A stretch of 64,000 bases of DNA from Paenibacillus silviterrae (GCF_030167925.1 NZ_JASKUT010000002.1:124001-188000), one strand, 5' to 3'; shown: positions 8,199-16,102, counted from the stretch's first letter. Notes: a model not told the origin generated them from the letters alone. A program made the numbers and translations.

Positions 8199-8213
8199 TT
8201 AGTGAAATACTAA
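8199..8213. promoter_or_regulatory. Probable NrtR-type operator
   Basis: TTAGT-GAAAT-ACTAA is a 15-bp palindrome with perfect 5-bp arms. It starts 8 bases after the -10 box, on the expected transcription start, where a bound repressor would block initiation. The first gene encodes an NrtR-like regulator, so autoregulation is likely. Confidence 0.55.
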
Positions 8214-8237
8214 ATACAAAAAAAGGGAGGCGCTGCC

Positions 8238-9044
8238 TTGACCCATGTAGAATCGGAAACGAAATGTCCGGTGAACGACAAGATGAGAAAGTATAGGACA
8301 CCGGACGGATATACGAGTGACATTGCCGTATTTACGATCGTATCGGATAAACAGGGAGAGCATAAGCCTCCAACGTATACATTAAAGCTGATGCTCATTC
8401 GACGAGCCAAATCCGATCAGAACGGCAAGCCGAATATTGAAGGAGGCAAATGGGCGCTGCCCGGCGGGTTTGTCCATGAATACGAAACGGCATTGGAAGC
8501 GGCGCACCGGGAGCTTGCGGAGGAAACAGGCGTGAACGGCATCTTTATGAAGCATTTCGCCGTTTACGACAAGCCGGGACGGGATCCTCGGGGATGGATT
8601 ATTTCCAATGCATTTTATGCGATTGTAAGAGAAGAAGTACTGCAGAGACGCAAGGCAGCAGATGACGCCGAGGACGTGGAGCTGTTCGCCGTTCATGAGC
8701 TTGACGAATCCAAGCTCGCCTTCGATCACGCGATGATCATTCAGGAGGCTGTGGAGGTTATTCGCCGCGAGCTGCTACAAACGACGATGTTCAAGGAGTT
8801 TCTGCCCGAGGAGTTTACGCTTTCGGAGCTGCGCAATCTGTTGCTGCTGGTCGCTCCCGAGGACCCGGCCATTAAGATTGAGTCTACCTTCTCCGCAAAC
8901 GCGAGAAAGAAATACAAGTTTTTGGAAAACGTAATGGAAGCAAAGGATGGCGTGCTGCGGCCGAAAACGACCAAACGAACCTCGCATCGTCCTGCAGAGC
9001 TGTTCCGATACAAGGAAACGAAAGTAAACGCCACGATTTTCTAG
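8238..9044 (+). CDS. nrtR: NrtR-like Nudix regulator of NAD metabolism (possible ADP-ribose pyrophosphatase)
   Basis: 268 residues from TTG 8238, with GGGAGG at 8225-8230. The N-terminal half is a Nudix domain: residues 77-99 match the full Nudix box G-x5-E-x7-REUxEExGU (GFVHEYE ... RELAEETGV). The C-terminal part (about residues 180-260) fits the winged-helix domain of NrtR proteins, with a FTLSELRNLLLLV helix. In NrtR regulators the Nudix domain senses ADP-ribose and releases the wing from DNA, derepressing NAD synthesis and salvage genes. The two genes behind it are exactly such targets. Because the Nudix box looks intact, this protein could also hydrolyse ADP-ribose; a purely enzymatic role is the alternative. 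Confidence 0.82.
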   Translation: MTHVESETKCPVNDKMRKYRTPDGYTSDIAVFTIVSDKQGEHKPPTYTLKLMLIRRAKSDQNGKPNIEGGKWALPGGFVHEYETALEAAHRELAEETGVNGIFMKHFAVYDKPGRDPRGWIISNAFYAIVREEVLQRRKAADDAEDVELFAVHELDESKLAFDHAMIIQEAVEVIRRELLQTTMFKEFLPEEFTLSELRNLLLLVAPEDPAIKIESTFSANARKKYKFLENVMEAKDGVLRPKTTKRTSHRPAELFRYKETKVNATIF

Positions 9045-9061
9045 CCTAAAGGAGGGTTACC

Positions 9062-9829
9062 ATGACGGATCCCCGAGTGTTTACTTTGCTCATCGATTGC
9101 CAGGAGGATTTTATGGAAGGCGGGGCGCTTCCGGTTACAGGCGCCAGGGCGGATATGGCTCGGCTGGCCGCATTTATTGCTAAGCACCGACATACGATAA
9201 CCAGAATCGGCTATTCGCTGGATACGCATCAGCCCATCTCGATCTTCTTTCCTTGCTGGTGGCGGAATGGCTCCGGGGAGCATCCTGCTCCCTTCACCTT
9301 GATTACTAAGGAGGAGGTGCAGGAAGGCCTGTGGATGCCTATTTACGATAGGGAACAGTCTATGGCTTGCCTTCATCATCTCGGAGCCGTCATGATCTGG
9401 ACGTACCACTGCCTTCAGGGGAGCGCCGGCGCGGCGCTGGAAGGAACCATTCAGCAAGCGGTGACGGAGCATGCCCTGGCCACGCAAACGAACCCGTATG
9501 TACTGACCAAGGGGTTGGACCGGGTCAGCGAAATGTACGGAATCGTCCATCCCGAGCACAATCCGCACGGGCTCACCCACCGGGAGCTGTTGGATGAGAT
9601 TGCCCTTTATGACCGGACGATCATCGCCGGAGAGGCCGCCTCACACTGTGTGCTTACATCAGTAAGACAAATATGCGAAGGCTTAGCCGACCTTGAGTTG
9701 ACGAAACGGATTACCGTACTGACCGACTGCATGAGTCCGATTGCCGGCTTCGAGGAGCAGATGACCGCCGGCTTTGCCGAGCTGGAACGGAAATACCGCA
9801 TTCAACTTGTGAAGTCAACGGAAGTGTGA
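9062..9829 (+). CDS. pncA: Nicotinamidase (PncA-like isochorismatase-fold hydrolase)
   Basis: Converts nicotinamide to nicotinate and ammonia, the first step of the Preiss-Handler salvage route. The visible catalytic triad is Asp 12 (LLIDCQEDF), Lys 150 (VLTKGLD) and Cys 196 (EAASHCVLTS). Metal ligands are probably Asp 54 and His 56 in SLDTHQP, with His 116 in TYHCLQG. The length of 255 residues exceeds the usual 180-215, owing to insertions around residues 60-110. ATG 9062 follows AAAGGAGG, 17 bases after the Nudix gene. It lies in one operon with the phosphoribosyltransferase that uses its product. Another isochorismatase-family amidase is possible, but the context makes nicotinamidase much the best call. 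Confidence 0.85.
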   Translation: MTDPRVFTLLIDCQEDFMEGGALPVTGARADMARLAAFIAKHRHTITRIGYSLDTHQPISIFFPCWWRNGSGEHPAPFTLITKEEVQEGLWMPIYDREQSMACLHHLGAVMIWTYHCLQGSAGAALEGTIQQAVTEHALATQTNPYVLTKGLDRVSEMYGIVHPEHNPHGLTHRELLDEIALYDRTIIAGEAASHCVLTSVRQICEGLADLELTKRITVLTDCMSPIAGFEEQMTAGFAELERKYRIQLVKSTEV

Positions 9830-9853
9830 CGGGAAAGAAGGAGGACGGAGCAA

Positions 9854-11284
9854 ATGTACCAAGACGACGGTTATGCACTTCACACGGATTTATATCAGAT
9901 TAATATGGCAGAGGTGTACTGGAACGAAGGAATGCAGGAGACGCCGGCCGTATTTGAGCTATATTTCCGCAAAATTCCCTTCGGGAACGGCTTTGCCGTA
10001 TTTGCAGGCTTACAGCGCGCAATCGAATACATTCAAGCTTTCCGGTTCAGCGAGAGTGACTTAGCTTACCTCGAAGAGCAAGGCTATGATCCTGCTTTCC
10101 TTTCCTACTTAGCCGGCGTGCGCTTTACGGGGACCCTTCGCGGAATGAAGGAAGGGGAGCTCGTTTTTGCCAACGAGCCTATCCTTCGGGTCGAGGCGCC
10201 GCTTGCGGAAGCACAGCTGATCGAGACCGCGCTTTTGAACATCATCAATCATCAGACGCTGATCGCAACCAAGGCCGCACGCATTCGGCAGGCCGCCGGG
10301 GAGGATCCGCTGCTCGAGTTCGGGACTCGTCGCGCTCACGAAATGGATGCGGCTCTGTGGGGAGCGAGGGCGGCCATCATCGGCGGGTTTGACGCTACCT
10401 CCAACGTGCGGGCCGGCAAGCTGTTCGGCGCCCGTATTGCGGGAACTCACGCGCACGCCATGGTGCAGTCGAAGCAAAGCGATTATGAAGCGATGCTTAT
10501 GTACGCGAAGCGGATGAAGGAAGTGGGCCGCCAATGCGTATTCCTGGTGGATACGTTCGATACGTTAAAATCCGGTGTGCCCGCGGCCATTCGCGTAGCA
10601 CGGGAGCTGGAGCTCGGCCCCTTGTTTGACGGCATCCGTTTGGATAGCGGGGACCTGGCATACCTGTCCAAGGAGGCCCGGAAGCTTCTTGATGCGGCCT
10701 GCTTCCCTCAAGCCAAAATTTATGCAAGCAACGATCTGGACAGCAATACGATCACCCATTTGAAAATGCAGGGAGCCTCGATCGATGCATGGGGGATAGG
10801 CACTAAGCTGATCACCGCCTACGATATGCCTGCCCTTGGCGGAGTTTACAAGATGGTGCAGATCGACGGACGGGATACGATCAAAATTTCCGGCAATCCG
10901 GAAAAGGTAACAACTCCCGGACTGAAGAAGGTATACCGCATCATTAACAGGGAGAACCAAAAGGCTGAAGGCGATTATATTGCGCTTCAGGATGAGAATC
11001 CGCAAGATGAGGCCCGGCTCAAAATGTTCCATCCCGTTCATACCTACATCAGCAAATTCGTTACGAACTTTGAGGCCCGCGATCTGCATCACGATATCTT
11101 TGTGGAAGGCAAGCTTGTGTACACGCTGCCCGCACTAGACGAGATTCAGGCTTTTGCCAAGCGAAATTTGGAGCTGTTATGGGATGAATACAAAAGAAAC
11201 AGCAATCCGGAAGAGTACCCGGTCGATCTGAGTCAAAAGTGCTGGGACAATAAGATGAGGTTGATTGAAGCAAGCCTCAAATAA
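9854..11284 (+). CDS. pncB: Nicotinate phosphoribosyltransferase
   Basis: 476 residues, the size of the PncB/NAPRT family. It joins nicotinate to PRPP with ATP hydrolysis to give nicotinate mononucleotide. Recognisable stretches are the N-terminal LHTDLYQINMAEVYW, the active-site EFGTRRAHEMDAALWGARAA, and FDATSNVRAGKLFGARIAGTHAHAM with the conserved histidines, plus GIRLDSGDL for phosphate binding. Start ATG 9854 has GGAGGA 14 to 9 bases upstream. It is 24 bases behind pncA, and a small unknown gene follows 19 bases later with its own ribosome site. Together the genes salvage nicotinamide to NAD. Confidence 0.95.
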   Translation: MYQDDGYALHTDLYQINMAEVYWNEGMQETPAVFELYFRKIPFGNGFAVFAGLQRAIEYIQAFRFSESDLAYLEEQGYDPAFLSYLAGVRFTGTLRGMKEGELVFANEPILRVEAPLAEAQLIETALLNIINHQTLIATKAARIRQAAGEDPLLEFGTRRAHEMDAALWGARAAIIGGFDATSNVRAGKLFGARIAGTHAHAMVQSKQSDYEAMLMYAKRMKEVGRQCVFLVDTFDTLKSGVPAAIRVARELELGPLFDGIRLDSGDLAYLSKEARKLLDAACFPQAKIYASNDLDSNTITHLKMQGASIDAWGIGTKLITAYDMPALGGVYKMVQIDGRDTIKISGNPEKVTTPGLKKVYRIINRENQKAEGDYIALQDENPQDEARLKMFHPVHTYISKFVTNFEARDLHHDIFVEGKLVYTLPALDEIQAFAKRNLELLWDEYKRNSNPEEYPVDLSQKCWDNKMRLIEASLK

Positions 11285-11303
11285 TCGTTAAGGAGTGAAG
11301 CAG

Positions 11304-11459
11304 ATGAAAGTAATGATTACGGCCAATGAAGCGATGGAGAAAGGGATCTGGGCGGAAATCATGAGCATGTTCGGCCGCCGCGAGGAGGATGAAATTTGGC
11401 CGAATGAGGAATTTATCCTGACGGAAGCACAAGCCAGAGAAGTCGGGCTGCTGAAGTAA
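11304..11459 (+). CDS. Small protein of unknown function in the NAD-salvage operon (51 aa)
   Basis: A 51-codon frame starts at ATG 11304 with AAGGAG at 11289-11294 and stops at TAA 11457-11459. It lies 19 bases behind pncB, so it is most likely translated. The product is acidic in the middle (GRREEDEIWPNEEF) and otherwise helical, with no signal peptide, membrane segment or cysteine. I do not recognise a family. The spacing and ribosome site are as good as those of its neighbours; its role is unknown and may relate to PncB or to the following P450. Confidence 0.6.
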   Translation: MKVMITANEAMEKGIWAEIMSMFGRREEDEIWPNEEFILTEAQAREVGLLK

Positions 11460-11529
11460 CGTCCCGTTCCGCATATCCAAATCCTTCCTCACACATACTA
11501 AGGGATATGTCGTAATTGGGAGGATACTC

Positions 11530-12681
11530 TTGAACCCGCTATTATCACCAGATGTGTTACGAAACCCTTATCCGTTGTATCAAATGGTCCGAAGCTCCAA
11601 CCAATCCGTCATCTTTCTGGAAGCTGTGGGGTTGTGGGGGGCCTTCGGTTATGATCAGGTCAAAACCGTTCTCTCCGATCATGCCCGCTTCTCCTCAGGC
11701 CAAGGCGGCGGATTCAGCCTGATCACAACGGACCCGCCGCGGCATACGCAGCTTCGCTCACTGGTCAGCAAGGCGTTCACTCCAAAGGCAGTAGCCGCTC
11801 TTGAGCCGCGCATCGAGCGGATCGCAAACGAACTGCTGGATCAAGTCGCCTCCGCCGGGCGAATGGATCTGATTCAGGATTTTGCCTACCCGCTTCCGGT
11901 TATCGTGATTGCCGAGCTTCTTGGAATTCCCGCGGAGGACCGGGAACAGTTCAAGCGATGGTCGGATCGGGTCGTCGCTTCCGCCGATGTCGTCATCGGA
12001 GGAGGAGCGCAAGGCTCCGGCACGGCATATATGGAGATGAGCGCTTACTTTCGGAATATTATTCAACGCCGTAAGTCGGAGCCGCTGGACGGAGATTTGA
12101 TCAGTGCACTGATCCATGCCGAAGAAGAGAATATCCACTTAAGCGAGCAGGATATCCTGGGCTTCTGTATCTTGCTGCTTGTGGCGGGAAATGAAACGAC
12201 AACCAACCTGATCGGCAATGCCGTATTAACGCTGCTGGAGCATCCTGAAGCCTATCAGGAATTGATGGATGCCCCGGACCTGCTTCCTTCCGCGATCGAA
12301 GAGGTGCTTCGGTACCGGTCGCCCGTTCAGGCCATGTTCCGTACGACAACACAGGAGACGGAGCTTGGGGGGCAGAGGATCCCTGCGGGAAAACGCGTGA
12401 TTGCCTTCATCGGTTCGGCGAACCGGGACGAAGACAAATTCGTCGATGCGCAGCGCTTCGATATTCATCGTAATCCGAATCCGCATATTGCCTTCGGGCA
12501 CGGAGTCCACTTCTGTCTCGGTGCGCCGCTAGCCAGGCTGGAAGCCAAGATCGCCCTCTCGGCCGTGCTGAGCCGTCTGCGCCGGCTTGCCCGAGAGAAC
12601 GATGAACCGCTGCCGCCGGCAGAAGGCTTCATCGTTCACGGTTATAAAAGCATGCCGCTGCGGTTTGAAGCCGAAGTGTAG
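11530..12681 (+). CDS. Cytochrome P450 (CYP107/CYP109-like), second copy
   Basis: 383 residues from TTG 11530, served by GGGAGGA at 11517-11523. The I-helix motif is LLVAGNETTTNLIGNAV, the K-helix ExxR is in EEVLRYRSP, and the heme-binding Cys 329 is in FGHGVHFCLGAPLAR. It resembles the minus-strand P450 at 6861 throughout and is probably its paralogue. It is 70 bases behind the small operon gene, with a CATATCC/GGATATG hairpin (arms near 11472-11478 and 11504-11510) between them, so it may be co-transcribed or separately controlled. A terminator follows at once. The electron-transfer partner and substrate are not visible. Confidence 0.93.
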   Translation: MNPLLSPDVLRNPYPLYQMVRSSNQSVIFLEAVGLWGAFGYDQVKTVLSDHARFSSGQGGGFSLITTDPPRHTQLRSLVSKAFTPKAVAALEPRIERIANELLDQVASAGRMDLIQDFAYPLPVIVIAELLGIPAEDREQFKRWSDRVVASADVVIGGGAQGSGTAYMEMSAYFRNIIQRRKSEPLDGDLISALIHAEEENIHLSEQDILGFCILLLVAGNETTTNLIGNAVLTLLEHPEAYQELMDAPDLLPSAIEEVLRYRSPVQAMFRTTTQETELGGQRIPAGKRVIAFIGSANRDEDKFVDAQRFDIHRNPNPHIAFGHGVHFCLGAPLARLEAKIALSAVLSRLRRLARENDEPLPPAEGFIVHGYKSMPLRFEAEV

Positions 12682-12688
12682 ATTAGGT

Positions 12689-12725
12689 AAGGCAGCTGAC
12701 GTTATTTAGGTCAGGCTGCCTTTTT
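12689..12725 (+). terminator. Rho-independent terminator after the second P450
   Basis: An AAGGCAGC-TGAC stem pairs with GTCA-GGCTGCC around a short loop, followed by TTTTT. It ends the NAD-salvage/P450 transcription unit. Confidence 0.85.
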
Positions 12726-12751
12726 GCATCCAGGGTAAATTTCATTATAAT
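12724..12751 (+). promoter_or_regulatory. Promoter of the GNAT gene
   Basis: TTGCAT (12724-12729) and TATAAT (12746-12751) are 16 bp apart, starting in the U-run of the preceding terminator. The leader before the ATG at 12854 is then about 95 bases. Confidence 0.55.
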
Positions 12752-12853
12752 CAAACGATCTTATTGTCAAATGGGGCGGACGGACGTAAACTCGGAAGTA
12801 AATGAGCTGTCATCTACGGCGAAATTAATGCGAGTGAAAGCAGGTAGGTACCC

Positions 12854-13363
12854 ATGATTACGATACATCAGGTAGAGTATGAACAAAAGTCGATTCTTAG
12901 GAATCTATTGGAGCTCTATAAATATGACTTTAGTGAGTTTGAACCGGATGACGTGAATGAGTACGGTTTATACGAGTACAAGTATCTGGACCATTATTGG
13001 ACGGAGGCGGGGAGGCATCCCTTTTTCATCAAGGTAAACGGAAGGCTGGCCGGATTTGCCTTGGTGCGGGAGCTGGGCAGCACTGAGCAGAAGGAGACAA
13101 TCTATTCTATGGCCGAGTTTTTCGTGATGAAGAAATACAGAAGATCCGGGGTAGGCCGGCACGTTAGCATGGAATTGTTTACTCGCTTCAGCGGGCTCTG
13201 GAAGGTTGCACAGGTGGAAACGAACGAGCCGGCACAGCGATTCTGGAGAAAGACGATTGGAGAGTATACCCATAACCGGTTTCAGGAACGGAGAGAGGAA
13301 GGGTGGGATGGACCTATCCAAGTCTTTTCTACGGGGAACAAGGACGAGGTACCTGAGCTATAG
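12854..13363 (+). CDS. GNAT-family N-acetyltransferase
   Basis: The 169-residue protein has the Gcn5-related fold. A central sequence, FFVMKKYRRSGVGRHVSMEL (around residues 93-112), contains the V-x-x-x-x-R-x-x-G-V-G acetyl-CoA pyrophosphate-binding loop, close to the canonical Q/R-x-x-G-x-G/A. The C-terminal part has the ETNEPAQRFWRKTIGEY segment usual in family members that acetylate small molecules or protein N-termini. The start has only a weak GCAGGTAGG ribosome site, but no better one exists. It is a single gene between terminators. The substrate is unknown. Confidence 0.82.
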   Translation: MITIHQVEYEQKSILRNLLELYKYDFSEFEPDDVNEYGLYEYKYLDHYWTEAGRHPFFIKVNGRLAGFALVRELGSTEQKETIYSMAEFFVMKKYRRSGVGRHVSMELFTRFSGLWKVAQVETNEPAQRFWRKTIGEYTHNRFQERREEGWDGPIQVFSTGNKDEVPEL

Positions 13364-13442
13364 CCACTTTACTCTAAGCAAGCGGATGTGGGAATTGAAT
13401 GGAATATTCAAAATCGGAATATAGGTGTAGGAAAAGAGATAG

Positions 13443-13473
13443 GCTGCCGGATCACATCCGGCGGCTTTTTTTT
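13443..13473 (+). terminator. Rho-independent terminator after the GNAT gene
   Basis: GCTGCCGGAT pairs with ATCCGGCGGC (one G-T pair) around the loop CAC, followed by eight T residues. It separates the GNAT gene from the PadR operon. Confidence 0.85.
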
Positions 13474-13513
13474 GCAAAATAAGCAGCTGTTACAAAACCG
13501 TTCCAAAAGATAG

Positions 13514-13553
13514 TTGCATTATTCAGTTTAACTGTATATAGTGAAACTATATA
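13514..13553 (+). promoter_or_regulatory. Promoter and operator of the PadR operon
   Basis: A -35 box TTGCAT (13514-13519) and -10 box TATAGT (13537-13542) have a 17-bp spacer. A perfect inverted repeat TATATAGT-GAA-ACTATATA (13535-13553) lies over the -10 box. It is AT-rich and of the size that PadR dimers bind, and the first gene encodes a PadR protein, so autorepression is the natural reading. Confidence 0.6.
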
Positions 13554-13604
13554 GTACTTCTTTATAATATCGTGATTCAAAATGCTATAAGCCTGGAGGA
13601 GACT

Positions 13605-13931
13605 ATGGGAAGAGATAAACATTTGCCTTTGACCGAAACCGTGTATTACATTCTGCTCGCTCTGGTTGAGCCCGCACATGGTTATCTCATTATGCAGAAG
13701 GTAGAGGAGCTCAGTGGAGGGCAGGTCCGCATGGCTGCAGGTACCCTGTACGGCGCAGTGGAGAATCTTGTGAAGCTGAAGCTCATTCAACCCGTGGCCA
13801 GCGAGGATAGCCGCCGCAAGGTGTACGCCATTACCGACAAGGGATTGGAAATTTTGCGCCTTGACTTCGAGCGGATGAAGCACATGATGGACGTGACGAA
13901 AGAACGTCTGACCCATACGGAGGAGGAATAA
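13605..13931 (+). CDS. PadR-family transcriptional regulator
   Basis: 108 residues from ATG 13605, with GGAGGA at 13595-13600; a longer frame from GTG 13572 has no ribosome site. The winged-helix domain is complete: LTETVYYILLALVEPAHGYLIM is the hallmark PadR opening, and GTLYGAVENLVKLKLIQPV is the recognition helix and wing. The C-terminal helix mediates dimerisation. PadR proteins repress adjacent transport or stress genes until a small hydrophobic ligand binds. The gene is followed after 3 bases by a DUF2812 gene, the most common partner of this PadR subgroup. The palindrome over its own promoter fits autorepression. Confidence 0.9.
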   Translation: MGRDKHLPLTETVYYILLALVEPAHGYLIMQKVEELSGGQVRMAAGTLYGAVENLVKLKLIQPVASEDSRRKVYAITDKGLEILRLDFERMKHMMDVTKERLTHTEEE

Positions 13932-13934
13932 GGA

Positions 13935-14555
13935 ATGAAGAAATACAAATTCTTTAGTAACTTCGACGAGGAAGAACGCTGGCTGAGGGAGATGGCGAGG
14001 CAGGGCTGCCGCTTTACACGTAAGACGGCGTTCGGTTACGAGTTCAAACCTAGTGAGCCGGAGAATACGACCATCAAAGTCGATTACCGTACCTTCAAAA
14101 GAAGAGAAGACTTCGAGGATTACCTTGCTTTGTTTGAAGACAGTGGCTGGGAACATCTCTCGGGAACGAAGAGCTCGGGCTATCAATACTTTAGGAAGAT
14201 AGACAAGCAAGGTAGTGAAGAGATCTTCTCCGACGTAGACTCCAAAGCGGGCAGGTATAAGAGGCAGTCGGAGATGTGGGCTGCGTTGGCTTGGACGTTT
14301 ACTCCCATCATGGTGGTGTTCATTACCAATGACACTATCCATCCGGAAGCAATCCTGGATCCACAATCACTTTATTTGACCCCGGGACTTTGGGAAATGA
14401 ACGGCTCCGACTTCTGGAGAGCGTTTCTCTTTGAAACTCCTTTTGCCTTCTTTCGCGGCTTCTTCTGGCTGTTCTTTCCGGCCTTAATCGGGATCTATGC
14501 TTATTTCGCATCGAAGGCCAATAGGCAGTACAAAAAATTCAAAGAAAATCAATAA
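13935..14555 (+). CDS. DUF2812 membrane protein
   Basis: 206 residues. The N-terminal 120 residues match DUF2812 (MKKYKFFSNFDEEERWLREMA at the start, then YEFKPSEP and GWEHLS...GYQYFRK). Two hydrophobic segments follow, at about residues 115-132 and 160-190, so the domain faces the cytoplasm and the protein sits in the membrane. Such proteins nearly always occur beside PadR regulators, and their function is unknown. The gene starts 3 bases after padR, and an ABC ATPase gene follows after 16 bases. This suggests a membrane stress or export unit. Confidence 0.85.
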   Translation: MKKYKFFSNFDEEERWLREMARQGCRFTRKTAFGYEFKPSEPENTTIKVDYRTFKRREDFEDYLALFEDSGWEHLSGTKSSGYQYFRKIDKQGSEEIFSDVDSKAGRYKRQSEMWAALAWTFTPIMVVFITNDTIHPEAILDPQSLYLTPGLWEMNGSDFWRAFLFETPFAFFRGFFWLFFPALIGIYAYFASKANRQYKKFKENQ

Positions 14556-14571
14556 AGAAAGGATAAGCGAC

Positions 14572-15351
14572 ATGAAAGAAGTCATTCGCCTTGAGCAGGT
14601 TTCCTACCGGAGGGAGCAGAAGGAGATCCTTGGAAACATCAACTGGACTGTAAATAAGGGAGAGCATTGGGCGGTACTCGGGTTGAACGGCTCGGGAAAG
14701 ACGACCATTTTGAACATGATCAACGGATATTTATGGCCCACGCAAGGGCAGGTTTCCGTGCTCGGGGAGCTGTACGGGACGGTAGATTTGAGAGAGATGC
14801 GCAAGCAGATCGGCTGGGTCAGCTCGTCCTTGCAAGAGAAGCTGTACACCAATGACAAAACGCAAAATATCGTGATCAGCGGCAAACACGCCTCCATCGG
14901 TCTCTATGAGAAAACCTCAGAAGAAGAAATGGACAAAGCTTTATCGTTAATGGCACAGCTGGGGTGCAGCCACTTGGCGGATCGAACATATCAGTCCTGC
15001 TCCCAAGGGGAAAAGCAAAAGCTATTAATAGCGAGAGCGCTGATGGCTTCGCCTAAGCTGCTCATTCTGGATGAAGCGACCAATGGGCTTGATTTTATTT
15101 CCCGGGAGGCACTTCTATCCAGCGTACAGCAGCTGGCGAATCAGTCTGACGCACCGACGATCCTATATGTAACGCATCATATTGAAGAAATTGTGCCGGT
15201 CCTGAATCGAACCATGCTCATTCGTCGAGGCGAGGTATTTGCCCATGGTCCCAGTCAAGAGGTCTTGCAGAAGGAAACGCTATCGGATTTCTTTGAAATG
15301 CCGGTAGACGTGCACTGGCAAAATAAGAGAGCGTGGTTAACGCTGTCTTAA
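14572..15351 (+). CDS. ABC transporter ATP-binding protein (YlmA-like)
   Basis: 259 residues from ATG 14572 with AAGAAAGG before it; an in-frame start at 14497 would lie inside the DUF2812 gene and is rejected. Walker A is GLNGSGKTT (about residue 38), the signature is SQGEKQKLLIARAL, Walker B is LLILDEATNGLD, and the switch histidine lies in TILYVTHH. The sequence resembles B. subtilis YlmA, a member of the PhnC/ModF-like ATPases. No typical permease is next to it; the only membrane protein downstream (15445) is of unknown type. Whether it works with the DUF2812 protein or the downstream membrane protein is an open question. Confidence 0.88.
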   Translation: MKEVIRLEQVSYRREQKEILGNINWTVNKGEHWAVLGLNGSGKTTILNMINGYLWPTQGQVSVLGELYGTVDLREMRKQIGWVSSSLQEKLYTNDKTQNIVISGKHASIGLYEKTSEEEMDKALSLMAQLGCSHLADRTYQSCSQGEKQKLLIARALMASPKLLILDEATNGLDFISREALLSSVQQLANQSDAPTILYVTHHIEEIVPVLNRTMLIRRGEVFAHGPSQEVLQKETLSDFFEMPVDVHWQNKRAWLTLS

Positions 15352-15425
15352 TGCAAAATCCAGCAAGATATGTGTTGGAAATTGTCGAAAAGTGCAATAC
15401 CTTTGAGGGGTACACATTCCTGTAG
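15351..15425 (+). CDS. Possible 24-residue peptide gene overlapping the ATPase stop
   Basis: The ATPase stop TAA is shared with an ATG in the sequence TAATG, so a terminating ribosome could restart here. The frame gives a 24-residue peptide with one cysteine, ending CNTFEGYTFL, followed 19 bases later by a polytopic membrane protein gene. There is no independent ribosome site. It may be a chance frame; a signal-peptide precursor is only a speculation from the cysteine-containing tail and the membrane protein neighbour. Confidence 0.25.
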   Translation: MQNPARYVLEIVEKCNTFEGYTFL

Positions 15426-15444
15426 ATTCGGGGTAGGGCATCCT

Positions 15445-16092
15445 ATGTCTCCATCAATCATTGTTTTATTTGTACTTGCCATGTGGTTTAATATTATGGC
15501 CATTGCCTTTGCGCTTTTTCGAATTCCAATGCTTCGCTACAAAAGGGAAGTAACCATATCCATCATATTGCTTTCCGTAGTGTCGGTGGTCATTCAACTC
15601 AACAAATGGTTTATCGTTACGGGGATCGTGCAGCCTTTTTTATTGTTTTTATGCCTGCTGATGATTTTCAGGTTCAATTGGCAGCATTCGCTGCTTGTCA
15701 GTCAATTCGGCTATGTCGTGAGCGGATTGTTCGAACCGGTTTCGGCCATGCTCTTAAGCAATTTTCATTTCCATGAAGCGATACAAGTATGGAAGCAGGA
15801 AAATTCAATACTGGCGGTTCTCTTATTAAAAACGGCATTGCAGCTGACCTTCTTCCTAATACTGAGAAGAATGAGAATCGGCTTCACCTTTGTGCAGCCG
15901 GCTACCAAAAGCTTACTGCGATTAACGGCGAGCACGAGGCTTGCCCTTGGTCTATTCATTTGCGCCTCGTTATCGGTAAGCTTGAGTTTATTTTTGCGCA
16001 ATGCGCTTGTCTTATATGTCATTTGCGGCATTCTGTTTCTACTGCTGATCTTTCTATATATCGCGTATCAAAGAGAAATGGTTGAAGAATAG
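15445..16092 (+). CDS. Polytopic membrane protein of unknown function
   Basis: 215 residues from ATG 15445, preceded by GGGGTAGGG; upstream frame extensions lack a ribosome site. About six hydrophobic segments fill the protein, beginning with SIIVLFVLAMWFNIMAIAFALF, and it ends with a short charged tail (YQREMVEE). The shape resembles the sensor part of AgrC-like histidine kinases, which carry six to seven membrane helices before the kinase domain. No kinase domain follows here, so it is either a free-standing membrane module or unrelated. It is the last gene before a terminator. Confidence 0.6.
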   Translation: MSPSIIVLFVLAMWFNIMAIAFALFRIPMLRYKREVTISIILLSVVSVVIQLNKWFIVTGIVQPFLLFLCLLMIFRFNWQHSLLVSQFGYVVSGLFEPVSAMLLSNFHFHEAIQVWKQENSILAVLLLKTALQLTFFLILRRMRIGFTFVQPATKSLLRLTASTRLALGLFICASLSVSLSLFLRNALVLYVICGILFLLLIFLYIAYQREMVEE

Positions 16093-16102
16093 AAGCATAA
16101 AC

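Noticed and set aside
8103..8237. NAD-responsive riboswitch before the NAD-salvage genes
   Set aside because: The expected leader from the promoter at 8162-8190 to the TTG start is only about 40 bases, too short for a riboswitch fold.
13452..14366. 304-codon minus-strand frame across the PadR and DUF2812 genes
   Set aside because: It lies antisense to two well-recognised genes, has no ribosome site or family resemblance, and arises from codon-bias shadowing.
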